A stretch of DNA of 64,000 nt from an uncultured Eggerthella sp. (lineage in GTDB: Bacteria; Actinomycetota; Coriobacteriia; Coriobacteriales; Eggerthellaceae): positions 248,001-312,000 of the forward strand of contig UQNZ01000002.1 of the NCBI GenBank assembly GCA_900542525.1, written 5' to 3'. The notes under the pieces were generated by a model. The model was not told the origin of the DNA, did no database searches, and saw nothing but the letters and a program-made list of their open reading frames with translations. A program made the position numbers and the translations under genes. Positions within the stretch are counted from its first letter, which is position 1. Every line of letters begins with the position of its first letter. Below are positions 15,163 to 24,624 of this stretch, piece after piece.

Positions 15163-17880
15163 ATGATCATTAAGCTCGCACAACTTGCCCGAGAAAAAGG
15201 TTCGAAGGCGTTCTTCTACACGCAACTTGAATCGGGATCGGAAGTCTTTTCGTATCGCCAAACACATCTTGCCGCTGCGGCGCTTGCACAGGAGCTCGAG
15301 AAAAAAGGCCTTGGCAAGGACACGCGCTATATTGCATGCAACCTGTTCAACGGACCCGAATTCGTGTTCCTTTCCTTTGCCGTTGCCTATCTGGGGGCAA
15401 CGCTTGCCGTGCTGAATCCGCGTTTATCTGATGAAGAGCGCTTGCTACGCAAGGTCGAGCTCGAAAACGCGTCGAACCAGAACAACATCGCGATCCTTAC
15501 CGAAGAGCACATCCAGCGCATGATCATCGATTCGCTCGGCATCGGCATCATGGAGCTCGCGCATGAGCCCAACGGTCAGATCCCGGTGAATCCGCGCACG
15601 ATGGAGATCCTTTCCTATGCGGAGAAGAAAGAACGCGAATTCGATCCCGACCATATCGGACTCATCATGTTCACCTCGGGTTCTTCTGGCACTCCGAAGG
15701 CAACACAGCTTTCTTGGCGTTCGCTCCACGGTGCAGCGGTGGCGGCGACTAAGGCGCTCTGCAAACCAGGCAAAGGTATCTGGCAGCTCGTTTTGCCCAT
15801 GTGCCATATCGGCGGGTTCGAAGTCATGGTGCGTTCGCTCGTGAACGAAAGCCCGTTCTTGCTCTACCTTCGTTACCAGCCATCGCGCCTGCTCAACGAT
15901 GCCTTGAGTTTCAAGGTTACGCATATTTCCGTGGTCGACAAGATCTTGCAGGACTTGCTCGCCTACGACAACGATCGCATCATCGCGCAGTATAAATGCA
16001 TCCTGCTGGGTGGCGCTGCGCTCAATAAGAAGACCATCAAGCAGGCGCTTCGCGCTCGAGCGAGCGTTTTCGCGAGCTACGGCATGACCGAGACGTCCTC
16101 CATGATCGCTTGCGCGCCCATCACGCGTGGGTTCGATGGCGGCTTGCGCATGTTGCCAGGCTATCTTGTTCACATCGTTCAGCCCGACAAGCAGGGGGTC
16201 GGCCAACTTCAGGTGAAAGGCCCCGGGGTGTTCTCGGGTTATCTGAATGCACGCGCTGCGATGAGCATGGATGGCTACTTCGTGACGGGCGATCGCGCTC
16301 GCATGGGGCGCGATGGCAAGCTCTATGTGTATGAGCGCGTGGAAGATCTCATCATTTCCGGTGGTGAGAACATCTATCCGGAAGAGATTCGCGAGGCGCT
16401 CTTGCGCATTCCTGGTGTGAAGGATGCCTATGTGTTCGGCACCGCAGATGAACTGTGGGGCTATAGACCGGTGGCGTTCATCGAGGCCGATTATTCGCCT
16501 GAAGCCATTGCGAAAGATTATAAGGAGCTGGGTCTCGATCCCGAAGAGACAGGTATCCGGCCTGCTTCTTGCGCGCAGGAATTCGCGCGCAATATTCACG
16601 AATACCTCGAGCCTCATATGTCGCATTTGCATCATCCGAAGCATATTCTCGTGCTCGAGCAGTTCCCGCAGACGTCTGTGGGTAAGGTCGATCGTATCGC
16701 GCTCAAGCGTCTTTACGATAGGCGCATCGATATCAAGTCGGTCACGCTCTATCGCACGCGCCAGCCCTACAACACGCCCATCAAAACGCCGAAACGCGAG
16801 ATCGATACCCGCGAGTCGTTCTTCGTCGAGCTTGAAGATTGGGCAGGGCGTACCGGTATCGGCGAGTGCGTTTCATTCACGACGAACTGGTATCTTCCCG
16901 AAACGCTCGGCGACGATTACGCGATCACTAAGGATGTTATTTCGAGCATCGTGATGAACGAGCGCTATCTTCATCCGAGCGAAGTGAGCCGCTCATTCGC
17001 TACTTTCCCAGCGCTTGCGAATTATCCGATGGCGAAGGCTGCGGTCGAATCGGCCGTGTGGGACCTGTACGGCAAAGTGGTCGGTGCGCCTTTGTGGGAG
17101 CTCATCGGTGGCGTGCGCGGCAAGCAGGTTCGTGGCGGAACCGTGATAGGCATCATGAGCACCGAGGACACGCTTGCCGAAGTTGATCGCGCAGTTGCTG
17201 CTGGATATGATCGCGTGAAGATCAAGATCACGCCGGATTCCTGTCTTGAGAAAGTGCGCGCGGTACGCGAAAAGCACCCCGACCTCATGATCTTCCTCGA
17301 TGCGAATCAGTCGTTCACGGAAGAGACCATGGATATCCTCTATAAGCTCGACGCGCTCAATATCACGTGTCTTGAAGAGCCGCTCGATCCGAACTATACG
17401 CCCACCTCTGGCTCAAAAGACCTGCTCGAGCGCCTTTCGCTGTTGCAGGATTCGATCAAGACGCCTATCTGTTTAGATGAGTCGGTCGTTTCTGCACGTG
17501 ATATGCATCATGCGATGGAGATCGACAACTTGAGCGTGTATGCTATCAAGATCGCTAAGTTCGGCGGCATCCAGCCTGCGCTCGATTTCTGCAATTGGGC
17601 AGCTGAGCATGGCAAGCAGATCTGGATGGCGGGGATGTTCGATACGGGTGTCTCAAAGCGCACGTATGCTGCGTTCGAGACGTTGCCCTACGTGAACTTG
17701 CCGGGCGATATCTCAGATGCGGGGCACTATTTCAAAGAGGACGTTGCGCTGCCGCCGGTTGCGCTCAAGAATGGAGCACTGACGCTTAACGCACCAGGTC
17801 ATGATGCAGGTATCGGCTGTGTGCTCGACAAGGAATATTTGAAGAAGATCACGATCGAAGAGATCCGTATCACTAAGTAG
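15163..17880 (+). CDS. menE-menC: Fused O-succinylbenzoate-CoA ligase / O-succinylbenzoate synthase (MenE-MenC)
   Basis: A 905-residue fusion of two consecutive pathway enzymes. Residues 1 to about 530 are an AMP-forming ligase (MenE), with P-loop FTSGSSGTPK (about 170), YGMTE (about 305), ISGGENIYPEE (about 397) and the adenylation Lys in GKVDRIALKR (about 506). Residues from about 545 are an enolase-superfamily OSB synthase (MenC), with KIKIT (about 684-688), metal ligands in LDAN (711), EEP (736) and LDES (770), and IKIAKFGG (about 794). The protein would dehydrate SHCHC to OSB and then ligate OSB to CoA. Domain order is the reverse of the reaction order. ATG 15163 follows AAAGGA. All catalytic residues appear intact. 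Confidence 0.92.
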   Translation: MIIKLAQLAREKGSKAFFYTQLESGSEVFSYRQTHLAAAALAQELEKKGLGKDTRYIACNLFNGPEFVFLSFAVAYLGATLAVLNPRLSDEERLLRKVELENASNQNNIAILTEEHIQRMIIDSLGIGIMELAHEPNGQIPVNPRTMEILSYAEKKEREFDPDHIGLIMFTSGSSGTPKATQLSWRSLHGAAVAATKALCKPGKGIWQLVLPMCHIGGFEVMVRSLVNESPFLLYLRYQPSRLLNDALSFKVTHISVVDKILQDLLAYDNDRIIAQYKCILLGGAALNKKTIKQALRARASVFASYGMTETSSMIACAPITRGFDGGLRMLPGYLVHIVQPDKQGVGQLQVKGPGVFSGYLNARAAMSMDGYFVTGDRARMGRDGKLYVYERVEDLIISGGENIYPEEIREALLRIPGVKDAYVFGTADELWGYRPVAFIEADYSPEAIAKDYKELGLDPEETGIRPASCAQEFARNIHEYLEPHMSHLHHPKHILVLEQFPQTSVGKVDRIALKRLYDRRIDIKSVTLYRTRQPYNTPIKTPKREIDTRESFFVELEDWAGRTGIGECVSFTTNWYLPETLGDDYAITKDVISSIVMNERYLHPSEVSRSFATFPALANYPMAKAAVESAVWDLYGKVVGAPLWELIGGVRGKQVRGGTVIGIMSTEDTLAEVDRAVAAGYDRVKIKITPDSCLEKVRAVREKHPDLMIFLDANQSFTEETMDILYKLDALNITCLEEPLDPNYTPTSGSKDLLERLSLLQDSIKTPICLDESVVSARDMHHAMEIDNLSVYAIKIAKFGGIQPALDFCNWAAEHGKQIWMAGMFDTGVSKRTYAAFETLPYVNLPGDISDAGHYFKEDVALPPVALKNGALTLNAPGHDAGIGCVLDKEYLKKITIEEIRITK

Positions 17881-17978
17881 GAAGTACCACGTAGGTTTCG
17901 CGGAAACTCCGCTGAAGGAAACGTGAGCTGGCTAGATAGATCGAAAGGTGGCTGGCCTGCATGATGAAGGAGAGATTT

Positions 17979-19346
17979 ATGAGAAAGAGAATCGCAGCGC
18001 TTCTCGCAACCTTTGCGCTCGCTTTTTGTTTGCCGATCTGCACCCCAGCGGCGTTCGCAGCAAGCGCATTCGATCAAGGGGGATCGACCATGGCTGCTGC
18101 TGGGGTCGAATCCGAGATCACCTACAATGCGGGCAATCTGTTCGCCGTTATGCATCCTGTTTCGAATACCGATATCGAGAACGATCTGTATTGGGCAGGG
18201 CAAACCCTCGATGCGAGCAAAGTCAACGTAGGTACTTCGGGCCATGGTAGCATCCTTGCTGCTGGTCAGAGCATTACGCTGAAGAATGTGAAGGTGGCAG
18301 ACAGCGTGCGTGCTGCCGCTCAGGATATCATGATCGACCATGCGCAGATCTCGAACAATATCACGGTTGCCGCCCAGAACATTTCGCTCGGTAATGATGT
18401 GAACGCAAATGGCGTCTATGCGTCTGCGCGAACCTTGTCTATTTCTGGCTCTTATCAGGGCGGATTGCTCGTCGGCGAAACGGTGAGCTTCGACGGTGCG
18501 GTCGAAGGGGATCTGAACATCCAGGCGCAACAGATCAACATTGGAAAGAATGCGCAGGTGAAGGGGCAGCTCGTTCTTCCTGAAGGCGTAACGGTCAACA
18601 TCGCAGATGGTGCGCAGGCCCCGAACGTCACCTATAGTGCCCCTATCAATACTGCTCAGCCGACCTTGTTCGACGACATCATATCGATCGTGTATGCCTG
18701 CATGGCTCATATTGTGCTCGTGGGGTTGTTCTTCGTTATCATTCGCAAGCAACTTGTGAGCGCTTCGATCATGGCACGCAAGCGTCTTGGCATGATGCTT
18801 TTGGCCGGTCTTGTGGTGTTCTTGGTGGCGCCGCTGGCATGCTTGCTGCTCATCTTCCCGCTCATCACCATTCCTGTGGTGGTGCTCATGGTGCTCGTGA
18901 TGCTGATCATTGCGCTGTTCTCGATTCCCTTCGCAGGTTCGGCGCTCGGCATGATGTTGTTCAAGGATCGCATGAATCCGGTGCTTGCAGCTGTTATCGG
19001 TACGCTTATCTTGACGATCTGCGCGTACCTGCCGATCCTGTCCATCATTACTGTGATCTTCTGCATCATATTCACTGCAGGCTATCTATGGATGAGCTAT
19101 TGGGATATTCACAAGACGCGCAGGCAGGAGAGGATCGCGGCACAGCAGGCTGCGATGGCGGGTGCGGTTCCACCACCACCCTTCAAGAATGCTTCATCAA
19201 CAGAGGCTCCCGTTGATGTTCCTCCTGCACCAACGGGCAATCCTGTTTCGAATGTTCCACCCGAGTCGTATGTTGCGCCGCCTGCTCCAGGTACTCCAGA
19301 AGGACCAGGGCCAGACGATCCTATTCAGCAACAACCAAAAAAGTGA
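17979..19346 (+). CDS. Secreted/membrane protein with bactofilin-like repeat domain and four membrane helices
   Basis: Function unknown. The 455-residue product has a signal peptide ending near AFAASA. Residues about 60-215 form a polymer-forming, bactofilin-like right-handed beta repeat (repeating SITLKNVKV, DIMIDHAQI, NISLGNDV, LSISGSY, VSFDGAVEGDL). About four transmembrane helices follow (about 230-380), and then a proline-rich tail (PPPPFKNAS, PPAPTGNP). The beta domain would lie outside and the Pro-rich tail most likely inside. This suggests an envelope scaffold or surface sensor. Start ATG 17979 follows AAGGAGA; an upstream in-frame ATG at 17961 lacks a site. It lies 98 bases after menEC in the same direction. 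Confidence 0.7.
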   Translation: MRKRIAALLATFALAFCLPICTPAAFAASAFDQGGSTMAAAGVESEITYNAGNLFAVMHPVSNTDIENDLYWAGQTLDASKVNVGTSGHGSILAAGQSITLKNVKVADSVRAAAQDIMIDHAQISNNITVAAQNISLGNDVNANGVYASARTLSISGSYQGGLLVGETVSFDGAVEGDLNIQAQQINIGKNAQVKGQLVLPEGVTVNIADGAQAPNVTYSAPINTAQPTLFDDIISIVYACMAHIVLVGLFFVIIRKQLVSASIMARKRLGMMLLAGLVVFLVAPLACLLLIFPLITIPVVVLMVLVMLIIALFSIPFAGSALGMMLFKDRMNPVLAAVIGTLILTICAYLPILSIITVIFCIIFTAGYLWMSYWDIHKTRRQERIAAQQAAMAGAVPPPPFKNASSTEAPVDVPPAPTGNPVSNVPPESYVAPPAPGTPEGPGPDDPIQQQPKK

Positions 19347-19469
19347 CAAACTACCCGGTCGTTCGACACCTTTTCGAATGAACAACAGACGTTCAACAGT
19401 TCGTTCGCGAAAAGGATACCTGCCTGGTGTGCTCCTATAATTGCAACGTGTTCATAAAGGGGGTTCATC

Positions 19470-20417
19470 ATGTGCACAGGGATTCGTTTTACTGATAATG
19501 AAGGCAATATGTATGCTGGTCGTAATCTCGATTGGGAATGCGGTTATGGCGAAAAAGTAACCGTTACCCCGCGCAATTACGTGCGTCCGTATGCGTTCGA
19601 ACAACACGCAACGGGGTTTGCGACCATTGGCACCTGCATCGTCGTTGAAGATATACCGCTGTATTTCGACTGTGGCAATGAAAAAGGGCTCTACATTGCT
19701 GGCCTGAATTTCCCTGGCTATGCTCAGTATGAGGCGAACGCCGTTGAGGGGAAGACGAATGTTGCAGCTTATGAATTTCCTCTCTGGGTTGCGAGCAACT
19801 TCACTTCCGTTGATGAGGTTGAGGTGGCGCTGAAGAACGTTGCCATCGTGGCTAAGCAGGTGAACGAGCAATATCCTGTGGCGCTGCTTCACTATATAAT
19901 CTGCGATGCAAAGTGCTCGATCGTGGTCGAATATATGGCTGACGGTATGCATGTTCATCACAACGATGTTGATGTGCTCGCGAATCAGCCCACCTACGAT
20001 TGGCATCATGAACACCTGCGCAGCTACTTGAACTTGAGTTCAGAATTCAAGCCCCAGGTGAAATGGGGGGATGTGGAGTTCGCTCCTTATGGGAGTGGCG
20101 AGAATCTGGTCGGCATGCCCGGGTCGAACTATTCGCCTGATCGCTTCGTGCGTGCTGCCTACTACAACACGCATTATCCAGCTCAGCAGGGCGAATCGGC
20201 CAACGTGACGCGCTTGTTCCGCACGCTCGGTTCGGTCGAACAATTCCTTGGCGGAGGGCTGATGGAAGATGGGAAGTATGAATACACCATCTATACAGGT
20301 GGTTTTTCTTCCGCGACCAATACATACTATATGTCACTTTACGAAGATCCCACGATCAAGTCTTATCCTATGAGCACTGCTGATCTCGACAGCTCCATTC
20401 TTTACACTTTTGACTAA
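19470..20417 (+). CDS. Choloylglycine hydrolase family protein (bile salt hydrolase / penicillin V acylase like)
   Basis: N-terminal nucleophile amidase that cleaves linear C-N amide bonds such as conjugated bile salts or penicillin V. After Met removal the catalytic Cys2 becomes the N terminus. Arg18 and Asp21 (GRNLDWE), Asn80 (GLNFPG), Asn172 (LANQP) and Arg225 (SPDRFVR) match the conserved active-site set. Its 315 residues are normal for the family. No signal peptide is present, so it acts in the cytoplasm. Which substrate it prefers cannot be told from sequence. ATG 19470 follows AAAGGGGG, and TATAAT at 19436 may be its -10 box. Confidence 0.85.
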   Translation: MCTGIRFTDNEGNMYAGRNLDWECGYGEKVTVTPRNYVRPYAFEQHATGFATIGTCIVVEDIPLYFDCGNEKGLYIAGLNFPGYAQYEANAVEGKTNVAAYEFPLWVASNFTSVDEVEVALKNVAIVAKQVNEQYPVALLHYIICDAKCSIVVEYMADGMHVHHNDVDVLANQPTYDWHHEHLRSYLNLSSEFKPQVKWGDVEFAPYGSGENLVGMPGSNYSPDRFVRAAYYNTHYPAQQGESANVTRLFRTLGSVEQFLGGGLMEDGKYEYTIYTGGFSSATNTYYMSLYEDPTIKSYPMSTADLDSSILYTFD

Positions 20418-20522
20418 TTGTAAAAACTACCACATGCAAGCAACACGCCCATGGGAACTAAATTGCTTGCCTATCTACACCAGTGGAGAGGGTATGCCAC
20501 GAGGTTCCCCGCTTCCCTGTTC

Positions 20523-20546
20523 GCGAATCAGCGCATGCTGATTCGC
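20523..20546. other. Perfect 10-bp hairpin between the hydrolase and map genes
   Basis: GCGAATCAGC-GCAT-GCTGATTCGC. No T tract follows directly, so it may be a weak bidirectional terminator between two convergent genes. Confidence 0.45.
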
Positions 20547-20679
20547 TCATGCGTCGCTGCTTCGCTCGGGTTTTATTACTGATGAATTTAGTCGGCGAAG
20601 AGTCACCTCGCTGTCTTGCCCTCTCCGCTGATGCAGATAGGTGACAAACCTTGGTGTACTCGTGCTTATTGGAGAAGGG

Positions 20680-21564
20680 TTACCAGGAGAGGAGTTCGTA
20701 GCCATCTTCAGTGACGACAACCTGGATCTCCCACTGCGCAGAATCGCTTCCGTCGGCGGTGCGTACGGTCCAGCCGTTGGGATCACTCATGTCGATGGGC
20801 GATTCGCCTGCGTTGATCATCGGCTCGATCGTGAACATCATGCCTGGTGCGAGAACCACGCCAGTGCCCGCTTCCGAGACATGGCTGACGAACGGATCCT
20901 CGTGGAAGTCCCAGCCGATGCCGTGTCCGCCGAATTCGCGCACGACCGAAAAGCCGTTCGCTTCGGCATGTGCCTTCACGGCGGCGCCCACATCGCCCAA
21001 GCGACCCCATGGTTTCACCTGTTCAAGCCCCTTTAACATGGCTTCACGCGTCACTTCAACGAGGCGCTTGCGTTCTTCGGAAACCTCGCCGATGCAGAAC
21101 ATGCGTGAGGAATCGGAAAAGTAGCCATCAACGATCGTGGAGCAATCCACGTTCACGATGTCGCCTTCTTTGAGTACGTCGTCTTCGGAGGGCATGCCGT
21201 GGCAAACAACCTCATTGATCGAGGTGCACACGCTGAACGGATAGCCTTCGAAATCAAGATCGGCAGGGATGCCTCCGTGCGCTTCGGTGTATTCGTTCAC
21301 CCAATCGTTGATCTGGGCAGTTGTCACGCCAGGACCGATGCGTTCTGCAACATAATCGAGCACGCCGATGTTCACCGCCGCACTCTTGCGCACCGCTTCG
21401 ATATCCTCAGCATTCTTCAGCATGGCACGCGAAGGAACTTCAAGCCCTTCGTCGTAGAAGTGTTGGAGCTGGTTGTCGATCGAAAGGTGGCATTTCTTGT
21501 ATTTCTTACCGCTGCCACACCAGCAGAGATCGTTGCGTTCGGGTTGGGGTTGACCGTCGTACAT
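20680..21564 (-). CDS. map: Type I methionine aminopeptidase with N-terminal SEC-C zinc motif
   Basis: Removes the initiator Met from nascent proteins in the cytoplasm. The 294-residue protein opens with a SEC-C zinc-binding motif (ERNDLCWCGSGKKYKKCH, about 8-25), which in other proteins contacts SecB or ribosomes. The pita-bread catalytic domain follows. The five metal ligands are present: Asp in VNVDCS and FSDSS, His in FGGHGIG, Glu in FTIEPM and Glu in QWEIQ. Start ATG 21564 follows GAGGA; a longer in-frame ORF to 21618 lacks a binding site. SEC-C fusions of MetAP are known in clostridia and actinobacteria. Probably the housekeeping or a second MetAP; which one is unclear. Confidence 0.92.
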   Translation of the reverse strand: MYDGQPQPERNDLCWCGSGKKYKKCHLSIDNQLQHFYDEGLEVPSRAMLKNAEDIEAVRKSAAVNIGVLDYVAERIGPGVTTAQINDWVNEYTEAHGGIPADLDFEGYPFSVCTSINEVVCHGMPSEDDVLKEGDIVNVDCSTIVDGYFSDSSRMFCIGEVSEERKRLVEVTREAMLKGLEQVKPWGRLGDVGAAVKAHAEANGFSVVREFGGHGIGWDFHEDPFVSHVSEAGTGVVLAPGMMFTIEPMINAGESPIDMSDPNGWTVRTADGSDSAQWEIQVVVTEDGYELLSW

Positions 21565-21894
21565 GAGTCCTCGATTGCGTTCGGGTATTTTGTACACCCA
21601 TTCTAACAAAGTGCGCAAGTGAGATTAAGGAGAGGCCGCAACATGGAGTGAAGGCGTTGTTCGTGCTCGAATAAGCACCGCCGCGTTTGTCTGAGCCTAA
21701 AGGAAGAAAAGGTTTGGCCTATACGCAAGAGTGAACAAAGCTCTCACTATGCGTTGATAATTGAGCGAATACGTAACAGCTGCAATTCGTGTTTAGCAAG
21801 GGAAAAGACCAAGCTATGATTAAGAAGCATCCAATCTTGAGCTTTTCAAGTGCGGGAAAAAGAAGGCAAAACGACGGTTGGATTGGTAGTAAGC
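21565..21894. other. Intergenic region between map and the uvrA-like gene
   Basis: A divergent control region of 330 bases. Short in-frame stretches exist (ATG at 21816), but none has the features of a gene. No clear operator is seen. Confidence 0.3.
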
Positions 21895-24552
21895 ATGAAC
21901 GCATCGAGCAAAGTCGCATCGAACGAGCCCATTTCGTCTCAGCAAGAGGGAGGCGCTGCGTTTCATGAGCCGCAAGCGATCGAGGTGCGCGGTGCGCGCG
22001 TGCACAATCTGAAGAACATCGATGTGGATGTTCCGCTGCATGAGCTGGTTGGTATTGCGGGCGTTTCGGGCTCGGGAAAGAGCTCGCTGGCGCTTGGGGT
22101 GCTCTATGCCGAAGGAAGCAGGCGGTATCTTGAGGCGCTTTCGACATATACGAGGCGCCGTATCAGCCAAACTACGCGCGCGCAAGTTGATGAGGTGCTC
22201 CATGTTCCAGCTGCCATTGCTTTGCGTCAGCGGCCAGGGGCGGGCGGCGTGCATTCGACCTTCGGAACGTCGACCGAATTGCTCAATTATCTGCGCTTAT
22301 TGTTCTCTCGTCTCGGCAGTCATGAATGTTCCAATGGCCACCATGTGCCTCCAAGTTTGAACGTTGCCGCCGAAAAACCGCTCGAATGTCCGATCTGTCA
22401 TGTGGAATTCTATGGGCCAAGCGCTGAAGATCTGGCGTTCAACAGCGCGGGCGCTTGCCCAACATGCGGCGGAACAGGCGTGGTGCGCGAAGTGGACGAG
22501 AGCACCCTTATCGCAGACCCCAAGCTTACGCTTGAAGAAGGGGCGGTTGCGCCTTGGCGCCAGCTCATGTGGTCGCTCATGCCGCAGGTCGCGAAGGAAA
22601 TGGGTGTGCGCATCGATGTTCCCTATTGCGAGCTGAACCCTAAGGAGCAGGATATCGTCCTGCATGGTCCAATGGAGAAGAAGCATATTCTCTATGTGCC
22701 GAAGAATAAGGACCATGCTACCGAACTCGATTTCACGTATTACAGTGCGGTGAACACGGTGAAGAATGCGCTTTCCAAAGTGAAGGACGATAAAGGTCTT
22801 GCGCGCGTTGCCAAGTTCTTGAAGCAAGAGGCATGCCCCGATTGCGGCGGCTCGCGTCTTTCGAAGCGTGCGCGGTCTTCGCTGCTTGATGGGAAGAACT
22901 TGGCCGAAGCAACGGCGCTCACGCTTGATGAATTGAGCCGGTGGCTGCCTACGATCTCCGCAAGCTTGCCTGAAGATATGCAGCCTATGGCACGCGCGAT
23001 CATTGCTGAGACACAAGAGCCGATCGAGCGCTTGCAGCAGCTGGGGCTCGGGTACTTGAGCCTCGACCGTGCAAGCGCAACGCTTTCCAATGGAGAGCGT
23101 CAGCGCGTGGCCTTCGCTCGTGCGGTGCGAAGTCGTACGACCGGGGTGCTCTATGTGCTTGATGAGCCTTCGATCGGTCTTCATCCTTCCAATGTCGAAG
23201 GCTTGCTGGGTGTGATGGATGATCTGCTTGGCGATGGCAATTCGGTTGTTGTGATCGACCATGATGTGCGCGTGCTCGAGCAGGTGAACTGGATCATCGA
23301 GATAGGGCCGGGATCGGGCGCGCACGGTGGACGCGTGGTCGCGCAGGGAACGGTAGATGAGGTAGAGAGCGATCCCGCTTCGCGCATCGGGCCGTATCTT
23401 TCGGGCAAGCGCAAGGTGGATGTGCGCAGTCGCTTTGCGAAAGCCCACCTGTTCGATGAAGGAGCGATCCATCTCGAAACAGGCGCGATCCATACGGTGA
23501 AGCCGCTCTCGGTCGACTTTCCGATCGCGCGCCTTACGTCGATCACGGGCGTCTCGGGTTCGGGGAAGACGACGCTTGTTTTGGAAAGCTTGGTGTCGGC
23601 GTTTGTTGCGAACTTCGCAGGGAAAGCGTTGCCCGCACACGTTCATCAGATTGACCCAGGAGACATCGAGCGTGTTCACCTGATCGATTCGACGCCGATC
23701 GGCGCCAACATTCGCTCGACGGTTGCAACCTATTCGGGGGTGCTCGATATCTTGCGCAAGTCTTTTGCCGCATTGCCGGCAGCGAAGGAGCGCGGGCTTA
23801 AAGCGGGTGCCTTCTCCTACAACACCGGCAGCTTGCGGTGTCCGACCTGCGATGGAACAGGGCAGATATCCCTCGATGTACAGTTCTTGCCCGATGTAGA
23901 CATTCCTTGTCCTGATTGTGGCGGCTCGCGTTATAGCAAAGAGGCCTATCAGATTCGATTGCCCCTGCAGGTTTTGCCTGATGAGCAGGATGAGCTCGAT
24001 GGGGAGTTCGAACAGGACGAAGCAGACGAGCTAGCCGGATCTATCGATGCGCCCGAAACCGCGCATGATGATGAGCTGTCGCTCCCTGAAATCCTGGCGC
24101 TTACGGTCGATCAGCTTTTGGCGTTGAGCGGAAACCTGCCGAGCATGGCCGTGAAGTTACGCACGCTCTCCGAGCTTGGCTTGGGCTATCTTACCCTTGG
24201 AGAAGCAACGCCTGCTCTTTCAGGTGGTGAAGCGCAACGATTGAAACTTGCAGGTGAGATGCACAAAAAGCAACAGGGGGCTCTATTCGTCTTCGACGAA
24301 CCTACTATTGGTCTGCATCCGCACGATGTTGAGGTATTGCTGCGTGTATTACAGCGCTTGATCGATAAAGGAGCAACGGTGATCGTGATCGAGCACGATT
24401 TGGATATGATCGCGAACTCGGATTACGTGATCGACCTTGGTCCAGGCGGAGGCGAGGCTGGCGGCAAGGTGGTTGCCACGGGCACGCCAGAAGATATAGC
24501 GGCGAACCCTCAGAGCATCACCGGCAAATATCTTTTACTTGACCTGGAGTGA
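21895..24552 (+). CDS. UvrA-like excinuclease ATPase, probably class II (UvrA2-type)
   Basis: An 885-residue double ABC ATPase of the UvrA family. Walker A motifs are GVSGSGKSS (about 56) and GVSGSGKTT (about 550); signatures are LSNGERQR (about 398) and LSGGEAQRLKLAGE (about 774); Walker B segments are VLDEPSIGLHP and VFDEPTIGLHP. Zinc modules CPTCGGTG, CPDCGGS and CPTCDGTG remain. The UvrB-binding insert between the first Walker A and signature is shortened, and its cysteines are partly lost (HECSNGH), as in class II UvrAs linked to drug tolerance and damage recognition without UvrB. An acidic insert (EDELDGEF region) lies in the second half. Start is uncertain: ATG 21895 or GTG 21850, neither with a strong site. 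Confidence 0.82.
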   Translation: MNASSKVASNEPISSQQEGGAAFHEPQAIEVRGARVHNLKNIDVDVPLHELVGIAGVSGSGKSSLALGVLYAEGSRRYLEALSTYTRRRISQTTRAQVDEVLHVPAAIALRQRPGAGGVHSTFGTSTELLNYLRLLFSRLGSHECSNGHHVPPSLNVAAEKPLECPICHVEFYGPSAEDLAFNSAGACPTCGGTGVVREVDESTLIADPKLTLEEGAVAPWRQLMWSLMPQVAKEMGVRIDVPYCELNPKEQDIVLHGPMEKKHILYVPKNKDHATELDFTYYSAVNTVKNALSKVKDDKGLARVAKFLKQEACPDCGGSRLSKRARSSLLDGKNLAEATALTLDELSRWLPTISASLPEDMQPMARAIIAETQEPIERLQQLGLGYLSLDRASATLSNGERQRVAFARAVRSRTTGVLYVLDEPSIGLHPSNVEGLLGVMDDLLGDGNSVVVIDHDVRVLEQVNWIIEIGPGSGAHGGRVVAQGTVDEVESDPASRIGPYLSGKRKVDVRSRFAKAHLFDEGAIHLETGAIHTVKPLSVDFPIARLTSITGVSGSGKTTLVLESLVSAFVANFAGKALPAHVHQIDPGDIERVHLIDSTPIGANIRSTVATYSGVLDILRKSFAALPAAKERGLKAGAFSYNTGSLRCPTCDGTGQISLDVQFLPDVDIPCPDCGGSRYSKEAYQIRLPLQVLPDEQDELDGEFEQDEADELAGSIDAPETAHDDELSLPEILALTVDQLLALSGNLPSMAVKLRTLSELGLGYLTLGEATPALSGGEAQRLKLAGEMHKKQQGALFVFDEPTIGLHPHDVEVLLRVLQRLIDKGATVIVIEHDLDMIANSDYVIDLGPGGGEAGGKVVATGTPEDIAANPQSITGKYLLLDLE

Positions 24553-24624
24553 TGCGCTGTTCCTTAAGGCTATGCAGCATAGAAGGCATAAGGTGTAGTG
24601 AACAGTATGCCCTTCACGCTTACC

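Noticed and set aside
22297..23679. 460-residue open frame antisense to the UvrA-like gene
   Set aside because: Shadow of a real gene with clear UvrA motifs on the other strand.
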